Below, piece by piece: positions 12,601 through 20,910 of a DNA stretch of 64,000 bases. The DNA is from Bimastos eiseni. Its lineage: Eukaryota > Annelida > Clitellata > Crassiclitellata > Lumbricidae. The first letter of the stretch is position 1. Each line of letters opens with the position of its first letter. The stretch covers positions 15,990,500 through 16,054,499 of the forward strand of contig OY365810.1 in NCBI GenBank assembly GCA_959347315.1, read 5' to 3'. The notes beneath the pieces were generated by a model. The model worked only from the letters and a program-made list of their open reading frames with translations, made no database searches and had not been told where the DNA came from. The translations under genes were made by a program, and so were the position numbers.

Positions 12601-15600
12601 AAATCCATGTGATTCTGGATTATAACCATGATATCCGTGTGATTCTGGATTATAACCATGATATCCGTGTGATTCTGGATTATAACCATGATATCCGTGT
12701 GATTCTGGATTATAACCATGATGTCCGTGTGATTCTGGATTATAACCATGAAATCCATGTGATTCTGGATTATAACCATGATGTCCGTGTGATTCTGGAT
12801 TATAACCATGAAATCCATGTGATTCTGGATTATAACCATGATATCCGTGTGATTCTGGATTATAACCATGATATCCGTGTGATTCTGGATTATAACCATG
12901 ATATCCGTGTGATTCTGGATTATAACCATGAAATCCATGTGATTCTGGATTATAACCATGATATCCGTGTGATTCTGGATTATAACCATGATATCCGTGT
13001 GATTCTGGATTATAACCATGATATCCGTGTGATTCTGGATTATAACCGGGAATACGATTTTCATTGTGACAGTTGGATGAGTGTGTCAGCCAGTCGCAGG
13101 TTGATTGTGACCGCAAGCTTTCCACGAGGAAGAGAGAACTGGAAGAGACGCGGAATGAAGTGGAGGCAGCGACGGCCGAGGTCGATCGGTACATTTCAGT
13201 TGTGAAGGATTTGGAGAAACAGAAAGGAGAAATTGAAGAGCAGAAAATGGATTTGCAACGGTATGATTTTCACTTTTGGCATCACTTACTTGCTCTTGTT
13301 CCATCCATTCATCCATCGCTCCATGGGTTCATCACCCATAGGTGTCCAGTGCTTTTCTGATAATTTTCTTCCATTCCGCACGGTCCTGCGCTCGTCTGCT
13401 TAGGACATGTATCTCCACATTACAACCTTCCTTGATGTCGTCCAGCCATTCTCTGCACGGTCGTCCCCTTGCTGTTCGTTCCTCCATTCTCCAAAACATC
13501 ACATGCTTCAGCAGTCGTTGATTTTTATCTGTGAGATAATTAAATTAAATTCTGATCAGCCTTAATTAATTGCACTTGTTGGATTAGCCGAAAGCAGACA
13601 CTTTGACACTCCTTCCTCCTTTTCAGTGAGTCCTTCTTCACATGTCTTGATATATTAGTTGTAGCATCACAAAAAGTCTGTCTTTGATCTGTTTAATTTT
13701 GGTGTTCTCCTGACTTTCCCTGTCTTTAAGTGTCTGGTCTAGTTTTCAGGCTGGATGCCATCCATGTGGCTGATGTTTTCATTGAGTCTAATGAATTATT
13801 GAGATGAATTTCAGGCTTTTAAACCTGATTAAGTCTGCACCTGTGTTTCCATCATCCAGGCAAGTGGATGAGCTGAATCAGACCATAACGGAACTAAGAC
13901 GGAGTCAGCGAATGGAGACCAACAGATCGGAGAGCGTGGAAAGTGGCATCAGAAGTCCCGAGATTGGCGCTGAGGAGGCTGCCCTACTGAAGGTATTAAT
14001 TATCATTATTGTTTTGTAGCACCATAGCACCACTTGTGCCTTATTGTAGATGGATTTTATGTCACTAAAGTGACTAGACTGATCCCAGATTTTCGTGTCA
14101 TTAAAGTACATCTGTGGCTTTCTGGAATGTGAAAGAGACAACACCTGCATTGGAGTTGAATGTGTTTGTGTTACCTATTGGTATGCGTTTATACCCAGCA
14201 GCTGTAGATATAAGTATTCAAGATGATTTTCTAGCTAAAATAGATGCACATAAAGCCTGAGTGTAAATCTCATCGATGACAATGGAGTGGCATCATGACA
14301 TTGGTCCCAGTTTCTGTAGTGCAGTAGTCATAAACCAAGTTTGAATATAGTTTGCATGTCTGGTATTTATATGCGAAGACTGAACTTTGTCTGTTGATGT
14401 TTGAGATCTGCATTGTTCTGTGAATCCATTTTCATATTACTTTTGGATAATATGTTGCTGAGGTTATGATGTTCATATTAATTGATTGATATATTGTGTT
14501 GGCAGAGTGTGATTGCGGACAAGGAGAATCGAATCGAAGAGCTTGAGGAAGCACTGAGGGAGAGCATCCGTATAACGGCCCAAAGAGAGGTTGTCATGGC
14601 GGAACAACAGATGAAGCTGGAACACACAGAACGAGTGGTTAGTTTCTGCCTCCTCATTGTCGCTTCCACCTGTCACTCTTGATCCTTGTCCCTTCATCTT
14701 GTCACTCCTGATACTTGTCCCTTCCTCTTGTCACTCCAGATTCTTGTTCTCTCTTGTTGCTCCTGATCCTTGTCCTTACTTCTTGTGACTCCTGATCCTT
14801 GCCCTTCCTTTTGTCACTCCTGATCCTTGTTCCTTGTCCTTTCCTCTTGTCACTCCTGTTCCTTGTCCTTTCCTCTTGTCACTCCTGATCCTTGTTCTTT
14901 TTTCTTGTCACTCTTGATCCTTGTCCTTTCCTCTTGTCACTCCTGATCCTTGTCCTTTCCTCTTGTCACTCCTGATCCTTGTTCTTTCCTCTTGTCACTC
15001 CTGATCCTTGTTCTTTCCTCTTGTCGCTCTTGATCCTTGTCCTTTCCTCTTGTCACTCCTGATCCTTGTCCCTTGTCCTTTCCTCTTGTCACTCCTGATC
15101 ACTCCTGATCCTTGTTCTTTCCTCTTGTCACTCCTGATACTTGTCCTTTCCTCTTGTCACTCCTCCTCTGGTTCTTTTCTTAACTATTCGTCTCTGACTG
15201 GCTAACGTTTTACTAAGTCGATAGGGTTTGTCGTACTTGCATCTTCAATCATGAAGAGAGATTTGTTTGTGCAGTGATGTTTAGACATCGATTTTTGGAC
15301 AGTGTTTTAGAAAGATTCTGAAAAGTTACAAGTCAGCAAGTAAGACGTTTTGTTTTCTTAAATACATTTTGAAACCAGATGGAGTCGTTGCAAGAGGAAA
15401 TCGGGAAAGTGAAGAAGACGGCCGAGGAGAATATCGAGCAATTGGCTCGTACAAAGAAGCAACTGGAAGAGAAGGAGGAAGCACTGAAATCTTTACAGGG
15501 CGATTCCAAGCGTCAGCTCTCAGAAGTCTATGAAATGAAGTTAGTTTCAATGGTCTCATTTATATTCCCAGCGTAACCAGGTTGGATGACATTGGCTTAT

Positions 15601-18184
15601 GATGTAGGAGCTCGTAACATTACCGGATTGTTCCACTGTGTCTGAAACTGCAAGCCTTTAAGCGGCTCTGTATAAATGCTCTGAATGGATGATTGATTCA
15701 ATGTGTGAACGAATCCCTGTGAAACACAATTCATCGTTATTGAAATGTGGAAACTTTTATGGCTGTCAATTAGGGCATAACTGGAAATCGCCTCGGACAT
15801 TCGCCTCGGCCGAATATTGGACTATTCGGAAGTATTCGCTTCGGCAAATATTACACCCGCAAATGGCTAAAAGTAATTTTTTTTGTAAAAAAATTTTTTG
15901 GGATAAAATAATATTTTTTTATCAAATATATTTAGGACTAACAAACTTACTTATAAGTTATTGATTAATTAAACAAGAACTTAACATTCCATCGATTTTT
16001 CTTTAAAATAATGATGTTAATTTATATGTTTTAATTTCTTTTGGTTGCATTCCCCAGGTAGCAACCAAATCAGTAATTTTCCCGCTTGCATTGGCTCCAC
16101 CCACTTACCGGTAAACATTAGAGAGTAAAGAGGTCATTGGTAACTTCATATTTCAAATTTTATAACATGGTCTTACATTTTTTCACAAATAACGTTTTTA
16201 AGTAATAAATATATTGTTATAGCCTAGAGTGCGATAATACGCTAAATGAAGGATATTGCTATAGACTCTCCAATGACTATAGATAGTTCTCCGTAGCTGG
16301 GCATGTGGCAGGTTAACTACGTACGCTTTACCTACGGATGGTCAGATTTGCCGCTACTATTCGGTTCGTACCCGGATCCAGCAAATAGTGCATCCAAATA
16401 CTCGGATTCGGTACTCGGTGGAAATTGTCTACTCGGTTATGCCCTACTGTCAATACGGAGTCATTTAAAGTTGTTATCATAAACTTAAATGGCATTAAGT
16501 CCCTTAGTAAAGGCAGAATCAATAAGAAAGATGGACTAATAAGTTCTGTTTCTAATTAAATTTTGTCCCTAAAATATTTGTGATTATTTAGCTGGGGCTC
16601 AACATATAATGATGCTTAGTTTGTAGAGTTTGTCGTTTTTTTTATGTTGTTTGAAACAACAATGATTGTATTGAGCACAGTAGACAACAGTTGCACAAAA
16701 TCAATTTTGTTGTGATTGATTAAGGTAATAATAATCTTTGTTTATTAAATTCTAGCTGACAGATTGTAGTATGGTTACAAGTATAGTGATGGTATTACCA
16801 TTATATGTTGATATTGATGGGAAGGGATTAACCACAAGCTCATTATTCTAAGAGGTAATTCTTACAGAGACCATTGAGTCACTTTTGAGTGATTATTTTA
16901 CTTTACCAGAGCAGATAACCTAATGCTTATGAGCATTAATGCCAATAAGGGCAATTTTTTAGCTAGTGTAATAGGCTATTATTAATTACATAAAATGTGA
17001 GGCTTAGTTATTCTTATTAATTCAATAAAATTTTCGTTTAATTAGAAGACCAAGCTGTAAGAACCGCAAATTAGTTTACAATTACATTCAATCTGGTACA
17101 ACCATATATATGCATAATTATTTATATATTGATCCAGATCCGGCTGTGAGGTAAACATCAGACTCATTATTACTTGTTCACTGTATCTATCCTATGTCAG
17201 TATAGTCAGATAGGAAATTAGCCTGAAACTAAGTGATCATGAGCTGTAATAGGAAGGCAAGTTTTTCTCAGTTCATTGTTGTTTCTTTTGCAGACAAGAG
17301 GCGATTCTTGCTGCCATCAGTGAAAAGGATGCACACATTGCCCTGCTAGAAATGGCACCCAACAAAAAGACAGAAAACATTGAAGAAGTCGAAAAGTTGA
17401 CTCGTGAGAAACTTCGACTCCAACAAGTGCTCAAAGACCTTGTGAGTGGAATCTAATCCGTTAACTAGCATCCGTAGCACCCTGTTGTCTGATATCTCTA
17501 TTCAGTCATGATGAGTTGATGTTGCCAGCCAAAGAGACCCTCCTGAACCAAAGAAATGGTCTCACAGGCACACAGTTGCTGTTGTCACTTCAGCCTTGCT
17601 GTGCACAAAATATGATAACACTTCCAAACTGTTCTAATAAACAATTCTGAGCAGATCTGTTGAAAGTTGCACTATATAAATGCTCTGAATGGATGATAGA
17701 TTTAATTAATGAATGAATCCCTGTGAAACTCAGTTCATTGTTATTGAAATGTGGAAACTCTTACAGATGATAGCAATAAGTAAAATTATCAGAATGGTAA
17801 TTGTAGCAATTAAACTAAAACTAATGAATCGAATGATGATAATTACAAAACAAAACAAACACTATTTATTGCCACAAAGTTTTCAAATGAAAAATAAACT
17901 TTGCTATATTACCCAGAAGATAATGACAAAGGGAGGCCCAGAAGGGATATAATCCCGCTTTTAGGGCCACCAAATTTTATCGTCTAGCTACATTAGGGAT
18001 CCTTGTGTTACAAAATAGTGGTTGCACATGCTATTAATCAGTTGAAGTTCGTATGCAAGGTTTGAATAGAAATAAATTGCTTACCTTTGTTCAGACGCAA
18101 AGTCGAATGAAACTGATTCAGAATCGTGGCCACCTTCGATCTTCGTCCGCTTCGAGCCTCCTGCTATCTGCTTCCAATGAACAG
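6510..18184 (+). CDS. ERC: ELKS/ERC/CAST family scaffold protein, 13 exons, partial at both ends
   Basis: Exons: 6510-6616, 7637-7771, 8411-8578, 9185-9352, 9733-9887, 11303-11426, 11797-11937, 13073-13260, 13860-13992, 14506-14637, 15379-15539, 17294-17441 and 18095-18184. Together they give about 616 codons. All have AG acceptors and GT donors and their phases chain without a break. The product is one long heptad-rich coiled coil, the Cast domain. Diagnostic stretches are RIEELEEALRES (exon 10), AISEKDAHIALLE (exon 12) and TQSRMKL (exon 13), which match vertebrate ERC1/ERC2 in the same order. Known family role: cytosolic scaffold at presynaptic active zones and at cortical exocytic sites, binding RIM, liprin-alpha, Bassoon/Piccolo and Rab6. 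The first visible exon needs one nucleotide from an exon not found here, and the last visible donor is weak. A stretch of about 35 residues expected between exons 2 and 3 was not located. Confidence 0.9.
7380..7530 (+). mobile_element. LINE reverse transcriptase C-terminal fragment in ERC intron
   Basis: The + strand reads VFGPCAWNSFPAPIDVT followed by a basic/aromatic stretch ending at a TGA near 7,528. The FGPxAWNSLP pattern is typical of the C-terminal end of CR1/L2-like LINE open reading frames. It is short and isolated. Confidence 0.55.
7637..7771 (+). CDS. ERC: ERC exon 2
   Basis: Acceptor GATGCAG, donor GTACCA, 45 codons, phase 0 to 0. The coiled-coil sequence begins DTQLQNLQKELQSAKDEL, with the residue spacing of the matching ERC segment. 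Confidence 0.85.
8411..8578 (+). CDS. ERC: ERC exon 3
   Basis: Acceptor TTTTAACAG and consensus donor GTAAGT, 56 codons, phase 0 to 0. Contains DLSRKEAENGALHTQIETL and RDQISTKEEQGTMLQ, matching the conserved SRK-E and TAKEQ-like blocks of ERC proteins. Confidence 0.9.
9185..9352 (+). CDS. ERC: ERC exon 4
   Basis: Acceptor TCTGTAG, donor GTCAGT, 56 codons, phase 0 to 0. Very rich in K and E (LKEKDETIEKKSKQL, EGKNRKINSLQRK), as in the corresponding ERC block. It is the same length as exon 3. Confidence 0.9.
9733..9887 (+). CDS. ERC: ERC exon 5
   Basis: Acceptor GATGTAG and donor GTATTT, 155 nt, phase 0 to 2; the split arginine codon is completed by exon 6. Contains LASLQADHNTSGSALSSLEE and LDKDRQIER, matching the ERC SLQAD and L-EKERTIER blocks. 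Confidence 0.9.
10328..10465. repeat. GTGC and ACACATAG simple repeats in intron
   Basis: GTGTGTGCGTGCGTGCGTG lies at about 10,330 and five copies of ACACATAG at about 10,424-10,462. Both are in the 1.4-kb intron between exons 5 and 6. Confidence 0.8.
10768..10893. repeat. Two-copy direct repeat in ERC intron
   Basis: A block of about 60 bp starting CCACCACG/CCACCATG and ending CCTCTATTGGAGGACC or CCTCTATTGAAGGACC occurs twice in tandem with moderate divergence. No coding sense was found. Confidence 0.6.
11303..11426 (+). CDS. ERC: ERC exon 6
   Basis: Acceptor GTTTTTCAG, donor GTAACT, 124 nt, phase 2 to 0. Begins LREQRERADRQYEEEVEIL, corresponding to the LKEQRDR block of vertebrate ERC. Confidence 0.9.
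11797..11937 (+). CDS. ERC: ERC exon 7
   Basis: Acceptor TACTAG, donor GTAGAA, 47 codons, phase 0 to 0. Encodes LKEELSRLKSERLAKESLI and DISQLQSQLRK, a coiled-coil block matching ERC up to its MESQLKK-like end. Confidence 0.9.
12345..12415 (-). repeat. Copy of dispersed GCGCCTCTTCAAGAAATC repeat
   Basis: Read on the - strand: AAAACTTGACATAGCGCCTC followed by TTCAAGAAATCTACTCAAAG. It is one of at least six dispersed copies (others near 6,751, 18,511, 27,095, 34,341 and 35,602) of what looks like the 5' part of a SINE-like family. Confidence 0.6.
12431..13050. repeat. 30-bp minisatellite, about 21 copies, next to an ERC splice acceptor
   Basis: Unit GATTCTGGATTATAACCATG plus a 10-bp variable end: ATATCCGTGT (type A), AAATCCATGT (B) or ATGTCCGTGT (C). 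The copy order is A B A B A B A A A C B C B A A A B A A A plus a partial unit. The unit is a multiple of three and lacks stops in several frames, which creates ORFs of 219-274 aa on both strands. These are artefacts. The last unit ends about 23 bp before the acceptor of ERC exon 8. The 11-mer GGAATACGATT occurs both before the array (12,189) and at its end (13,050), hinting at how it expanded. Confidence 0.95.
13073..13260 (+). CDS. ERC: ERC exon 8
   Basis: Acceptor CATTGTGACAG and donor GTATGA, 188 nt, phase 0 to 2. Contains EVEAATAEVDRYISVVKDLE, matching the AQAEVDRLLEILKEVE block of ERC. The acceptor has a short pyrimidine tract squeezed between it and the 30-bp minisatellite. Confidence 0.9.
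13332..13535 (-). mobile_element. LINE reverse transcriptase C-terminal fragment (- strand)
   Basis: The - strand reads an uninterrupted stretch of more than 60 residues. It includes LLKHVMFWRMEERTARGRP, EWLDDIKEGC and RRAQDRAEWKKII, then a TGA at 13,332-13,334. The RGRP / WLDDI / AxDRxxWxxI pattern is the signature of the C-terminal end of many LINE polyproteins (for example RTE-like or jockey-like groups). It is inserted antisense in the intron after ERC exon 8. Confidence 0.75.
13860..13992 (+). CDS. ERC: ERC exon 9
   Basis: Acceptor CATCCAG, donor GTATTA, 133 nt, phase 2 to 0. Begins QVDELNQTITELRRSQR; the C-terminal part (SESVESGIRSPEIGAEEAAL) is serine/glutamate-rich and less like a coiled coil, suggesting a hinge. 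Confidence 0.85.
14506..14637 (+). CDS. ERC: ERC exon 10
   Basis: Acceptor TTGGCAG, donor GTTAGT, 44 codons, phase 0 to 0. ENRIEELEEALRESIRITA is nearly identical to the most conserved block of vertebrate ERC1/ERC2 and is the strongest single piece of evidence for the gene identity. Confidence 0.95.
14670..15166. repeat. 29-bp pyrimidine-rich minisatellite in ERC intron
   Basis: About 500 bp of tandem units, consensus TTGTCACTCCTGATCCTTGT followed by CCTTTCCTC, with length variants. It starts about 30 bp after the donor of exon 10. The array is strongly pyrimidine-rich on the + strand. Confidence 0.9.
15379..15539 (+). CDS. ERC: ERC exon 11
   Basis: Acceptor GAAACCAG, donor GTTAGT, 161 nt, phase 0 to 2. 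Contains MESLQEEIGKVKKTAEENIE and SEVYEMK, matching the AMEKVKQELE and LEEVLEMK blocks of ERC. Confidence 0.92.
15650..15765. repeat. Dispersed repeat, copy also at 17,655-17,770
   Basis: ATAAATGCTCTGAATGGATG and, further on, GAATCCCTGTGAAAC and TTATTGAAATGTGGAAACT are shared with 17,665-17,765 in the same orientation. Both copies lie in the ERC region, about 2 kb apart. The ATAAATGCTCTGAATGG segment resembles LINE/SINE 3' tails. Confidence 0.6.
15771..16446. mobile_element. Non-autonomous hAT-type MITE, second family
   Basis: A 676-bp element with terminal inverted repeats TAGGGCATAAC...GTTATGCCCTA and a perfect 8-bp target-site duplication CTGTCAAT (15,763-15,770 and 16,447-16,454). Subterminal parts are rich in TATTCGG/CCGAATA motifs. 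There is no transposase ORF. It sits in the intron between ERC exons 11 and 12. Confidence 0.85.
17294..17441 (+). CDS. ERC: ERC exon 12
   Basis: Acceptor CTTTTGCAG and donor GTGAGT, 148 nt, phase 2 to 0. QEAILAAISEKDAHIALLE is almost identical to the vertebrate ERC block, followed by a KLTREKLRLQQVLKDL helix. Confidence 0.95.
17655..17770. repeat. Dispersed repeat, second copy
   Basis: Same-orientation partner of 15,650-15,765, sharing ATAAATGCTCTGAATGGATG and TTATTGAAATGTGGAAACTC. Confidence 0.55.
18095..18184 (+). CDS. ERC: ERC exon 13, last confidently recognised
   Basis: Acceptor TTTGTTCAG, 30 codons, phase 0. Begins TQSRMKLIQNRG, matching the TQNRMKL block that lies near the alternatively spliced C-terminus in vertebrates, then a serine-rich tail (RSSSASSLLLSAS). 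The donor GTTATT is weak. If it is not used, the frame runs nine residues further, to a TAA at 18,209-18,211. Confidence 0.85.
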
Positions 18185-18211
18185 GTTATTCAAGTCACTT
18201 TGTTCATTTAA

Positions 18212-19173
18212 ATGGATATTAAACAAAAGAATAAATAGATGATGAAATATGCAAATGAACAAGGTACTTGATTAAAGTATTGGTGTGAGTATTGATAACT
18301 TATACTGTCTGCTAGTATGCATGTGCTAATAATTTATATATTCTAACGGTATACGTAAATTATAGTACATGTAATATATTTATAATACTATGCATTTAAT
18401 GATGTACATTAATATACATGTGATAATTGTTGAATACATAATAGTATACATGTACTAATAGTGTGCCCTTTAAAAGAACATATATTCTATATGTGATTTT
18501 TTAGTAGTTAATCAATCAACGAAACTTGATACAGCGCCTCTTCAAAAAATCTCACGGGTGCTCCCAGTTCAACAACCTCGACCAAAAAGACAGATTTCAG
18601 AGTAAAATAAAATTGATTTCAGAGTAAAATAAAATGGGATAGAGAGTTTTTGGCATGATTCAAAGTTCCAATGAGAAGCCATTCCAGGCAGTCGCGCCAA
18701 CAACCGAAAAAGCATGATGCTGCATCATGGAGATCCAAGAGAAAGGGATAAGAAGAAGACCCTGCAAGGCACAGCTCAGGTCCTGCCAGCATTTCTATGA
18801 GCGGCAACATGACAGCGAAGCTCTTGTAGGTAAGTAGGAGCAGCACCACAAAGGCAGCGCCAGACCAAGGAAGAAGTCCGGTTGTGCAATGCACTGGGGC
18901 AACCGATGCAAAACATCCCACATTTAGGCGGATATGCGGCAACGCCGGCTGTCCTGAAGTTGCCCCGTAGTTCGTGTGTTTTAGTTTGTTTTCAACAGTG
19001 TGTGTGCAGTGTGCATTTTTTCATAATATACTGATGATCTTTATATTCAGTTTTGGAGGTTGGCAGATTTTGTTGTGGTTTTCTTGATTGGATGATTGTT
19101 TTGTCTCGTGCATTTTTTTTTTATGTTGTGGAGAATGTTATTTTATGTTTGACTTATGCTTGCATGTTCTCAG
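18212..19173. other. Region after ERC exon 13
   Basis: Holds an AT-rich stretch with repeated TACATGTA/TATACATGT words (18,340-18,460) and the SINE-like repeat. No secure exon is seen. Confidence 0.4.
18511..18955 (+). repeat. SINE-like repeat copy, long
   Basis: Begins AATCAACGAAACTTGATACA followed by GCGCCTCTTCAAAAAATCTC. It ends near a CCATTCCAGGCAG...GCGCCAACAACCGAAAA block. The same order (GCGCCTCTT start, TATTCCAG...GGACCCAC end) is seen at 34,341-34,570. An internal direct repeat GATTTCAGAGTAAAATAAAA occurs twice at about 18,591-18,634. Confidence 0.55.
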
Positions 19174-19230
19174 CTGTTTCAGAAGATTGATTTTGGGACG
19201 AAATATGTTTACCATAATGAGTTGCTGATC
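19174..19230 (+). CDS. Possible cassette exon downstream of ERC exon 13
   Basis: 19 codons flanked by acceptor TGTTCTCAG and a perfect donor GTAAGT, phase 0 to 0, thus compatible with exon 13. It encodes LFQKIDFGTKYVYHNELLI, which I do not recognise in ERC. The splice signals are good but the coding evidence is weak. Confidence 0.25.
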
Positions 19231-20025
19231 GTAAGTTACAACATTGGCACACACACTTACTTTTCACAGGTGTTGGGGCTTACATCAGTTTATTCCAATT
19301 ACTTTGCATTAATTTAGCTTTGTTTCAGTTGTCTTATTTGCAAATGGCTACATGCAATTTCTAAAGTGTGCAAATCTTTTTAGATTATAGTATATCTGAG
19401 TTAATTACTAGTTTTTGTGTGCCATATTCTTGTGCTTTCTTAGTTTTGGCTAATCAACTTTCTTAATGTGGCCAATTTGCAAAGAAACCTAATTGATCAC
19501 TTGAACAACAGCCAATTCTTTCAGGCACTAACGGAGGAGATCGCACATTGAATGTCCTTGTTGGTTTCTTTGTCACTCTATTTCGCTATTAATACCCAAC
19601 CTTTTCATGAATCAATTTTTGATAAATCTTTGGATGGTGTGATTTGATTTTTATGGACCACAAAAATGTACTTTATAAGTTGCAGTAATCTGTAAGTGTG
19701 AAAAATAATGCTTTCAGGTGAAGTCAATGCATTGTCTGTGGTGTGTTGTTGTTATAGCACAAGCTTCCAATTAATGTTAGAATGTTCCCTATGCCACTGA
19801 CATTTGCTTCTAAGACTGGCCTTAAAAGTGGATAAATGTGCTTGATTATTTATACTACTAACTTTATTTAGTATCACAGCTTATTTTTTATCACATTACA
19901 GCTTCTTTGAGCCGTTATCTGATCTGGTGCAACCGAGGTTTTTGGAAGGTGGTGTGATGTAGGTGTTGAGATATATATGCACATATGTTTTATTTACTTA
20001 CTTACATATGTATGTATTATTTATT

Positions 20026-20203
20026 AGGAGGATTTATATAGCGCCCAGCAAGTTCGTCTGCTCAGATGCACTCCCGACCCGATCCCACCTGAATAGGACA
20101 GTTTTAAGGTTGGCTTAGAACTCGGTGGAGTGGCCCCTGGGCACTAGGCAAAGAACGACAGGGAGCTCATTCCAGATTGCAGGGCCAGCAACTGAGAAGG
20201 CAC
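20026..20203 (+). repeat. SINE-like repeat fragment (ATATAGCGCC...)
   Basis: Starts GGATTTATATAGCGCC and ends CATTCCAGATTGCAGGGCCA then GCAACTGAGAAGGCAC. It shares the tail layout of the 18,511 and 34,341 copies. Confidence 0.5.
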
Positions 20204-20279
20204 ATATATGCATATGTGTGTCAGTAAGCAAATAAGTAATACATAATATGTGCAATTAATTATTCATTGTACATATGCG

Positions 20280-20862
20280 TAGGGCTGTAAATTTTTCGCG
20301 GGATTCGCAAAATTCGCGAATTTTGGGTGCTGCCGCGAATTTTAACGTTTTGCCGCGAATTGACAGTTTTCTAGAGCTGCTCGTGTTTTGATGCGGTAAT
20401 GGCAAAGGTTCTAAACATTAGTTGCAACTTCGTGTGCAAAAACATTCGGTGGCTAGAGGAAGAGGTAGATCTACAGTTTAATGGCCATTACATTTCAGGT
20501 GAGCGACAATTGGTGATCTACTATTGTGCAGAACATGCAATGTACCCTGTCGAATTTTATCAGAGGGACAGATTCACTAAGAACCTGAATATTGATGTTC
20601 ACAAGTGCAAAGCAAAGAATGTCAAAAGGGGAAAGGCAAAAAAGGAAAAATTGCAACTTACTCTTTCAGCTGTGTTTGCAAAGCAGATAACGCAACAATA
20701 GCACCCGCCATTATTGGCATGAGTGGTCATTGATTATAGTTAGTTATTGAGTTATTTATTGTGTTACACATTTGACCACGAATACGTCGCAAATTCTGTG
20801 TTTTTGACTGCGAATTGGCCGCAAATTTTTCAATATTTGACCGCAAAAAATTTACAGCCCTA
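20280..20862. mobile_element. hAT-like element with CGGBP1-like ORF
   Basis: A 583-bp element with termini TAGGGCTGTAAATTTT and AAAATTTACAGCCCTA. Flanking 8-mers CATATGCG and CATGTGTT match at 5 of 8 positions, an eroded target-site duplication. Subterminal TTCGCG/CGCGAATT motifs are repeated and inverted. It carries a 100-codon ORF. Confidence 0.7.
20399..20701 (+). CDS. Zinc-finger-like N-terminal fragment of a hAT-type transposase
   Basis: 100 codons from ATG to TAG lying wholly inside the hAT-like element. The C-terminal half has the layout of the degenerate BED/C2H2 finger found in CGGBP1 and related hAT-derived proteins: a CxxH pair (YYCAEHAMYPV), a basic RFTKNLNIDVHKCKAKN helix with a conserved histidine, then a lysine-rich linker and LQLTLSAVF, like the QxTLxxxF motif that follows these fingers. 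The second metal cysteine is replaced by histidine and the catalytic hAT domain is absent. It is probably a captured or relic DNA-binding fragment rather than a working transposase. Identification rests on pattern memory. Confidence 0.5.
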   Translation: MAKVLNISCNFVCKNIRWLEEEVDLQFNGHYISGERQLVIYYCAEHAMYPVEFYQRDRFTKNLNIDVHKCKAKNVKRGKAKKEKLQLTLSAVFAKQITQQ

Positions 20863-20910
20863 CATGTGTTATGTATTTGCTTACTGACACACATATGCAT
20901 AATGCATATA

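Larger units (their letters stand above)
20204..20910. repeat. Inverted repeat flanking a hAT relic
   Basis: ATGCATATGTGTGTCAGTAA and GCAAATA... at about 20,210-20,250 is the reverse complement of about 20,863-20,905 (TTTGCTTACTGACACACATATGCAT). The two arms sit just outside the hAT element at 20,280-20,862, making a foldback structure with the transposon in its loop. Confidence 0.7.

Noticed and set aside
12379..13205. Long ORFs on both strands (219-274 codons) of repeating GYNPESHGYH or VILDYNHDIR
   Set aside because: They arise because the 30-bp minisatellite unit is a multiple of three without stops; the array is intronic and open in several frames at once.
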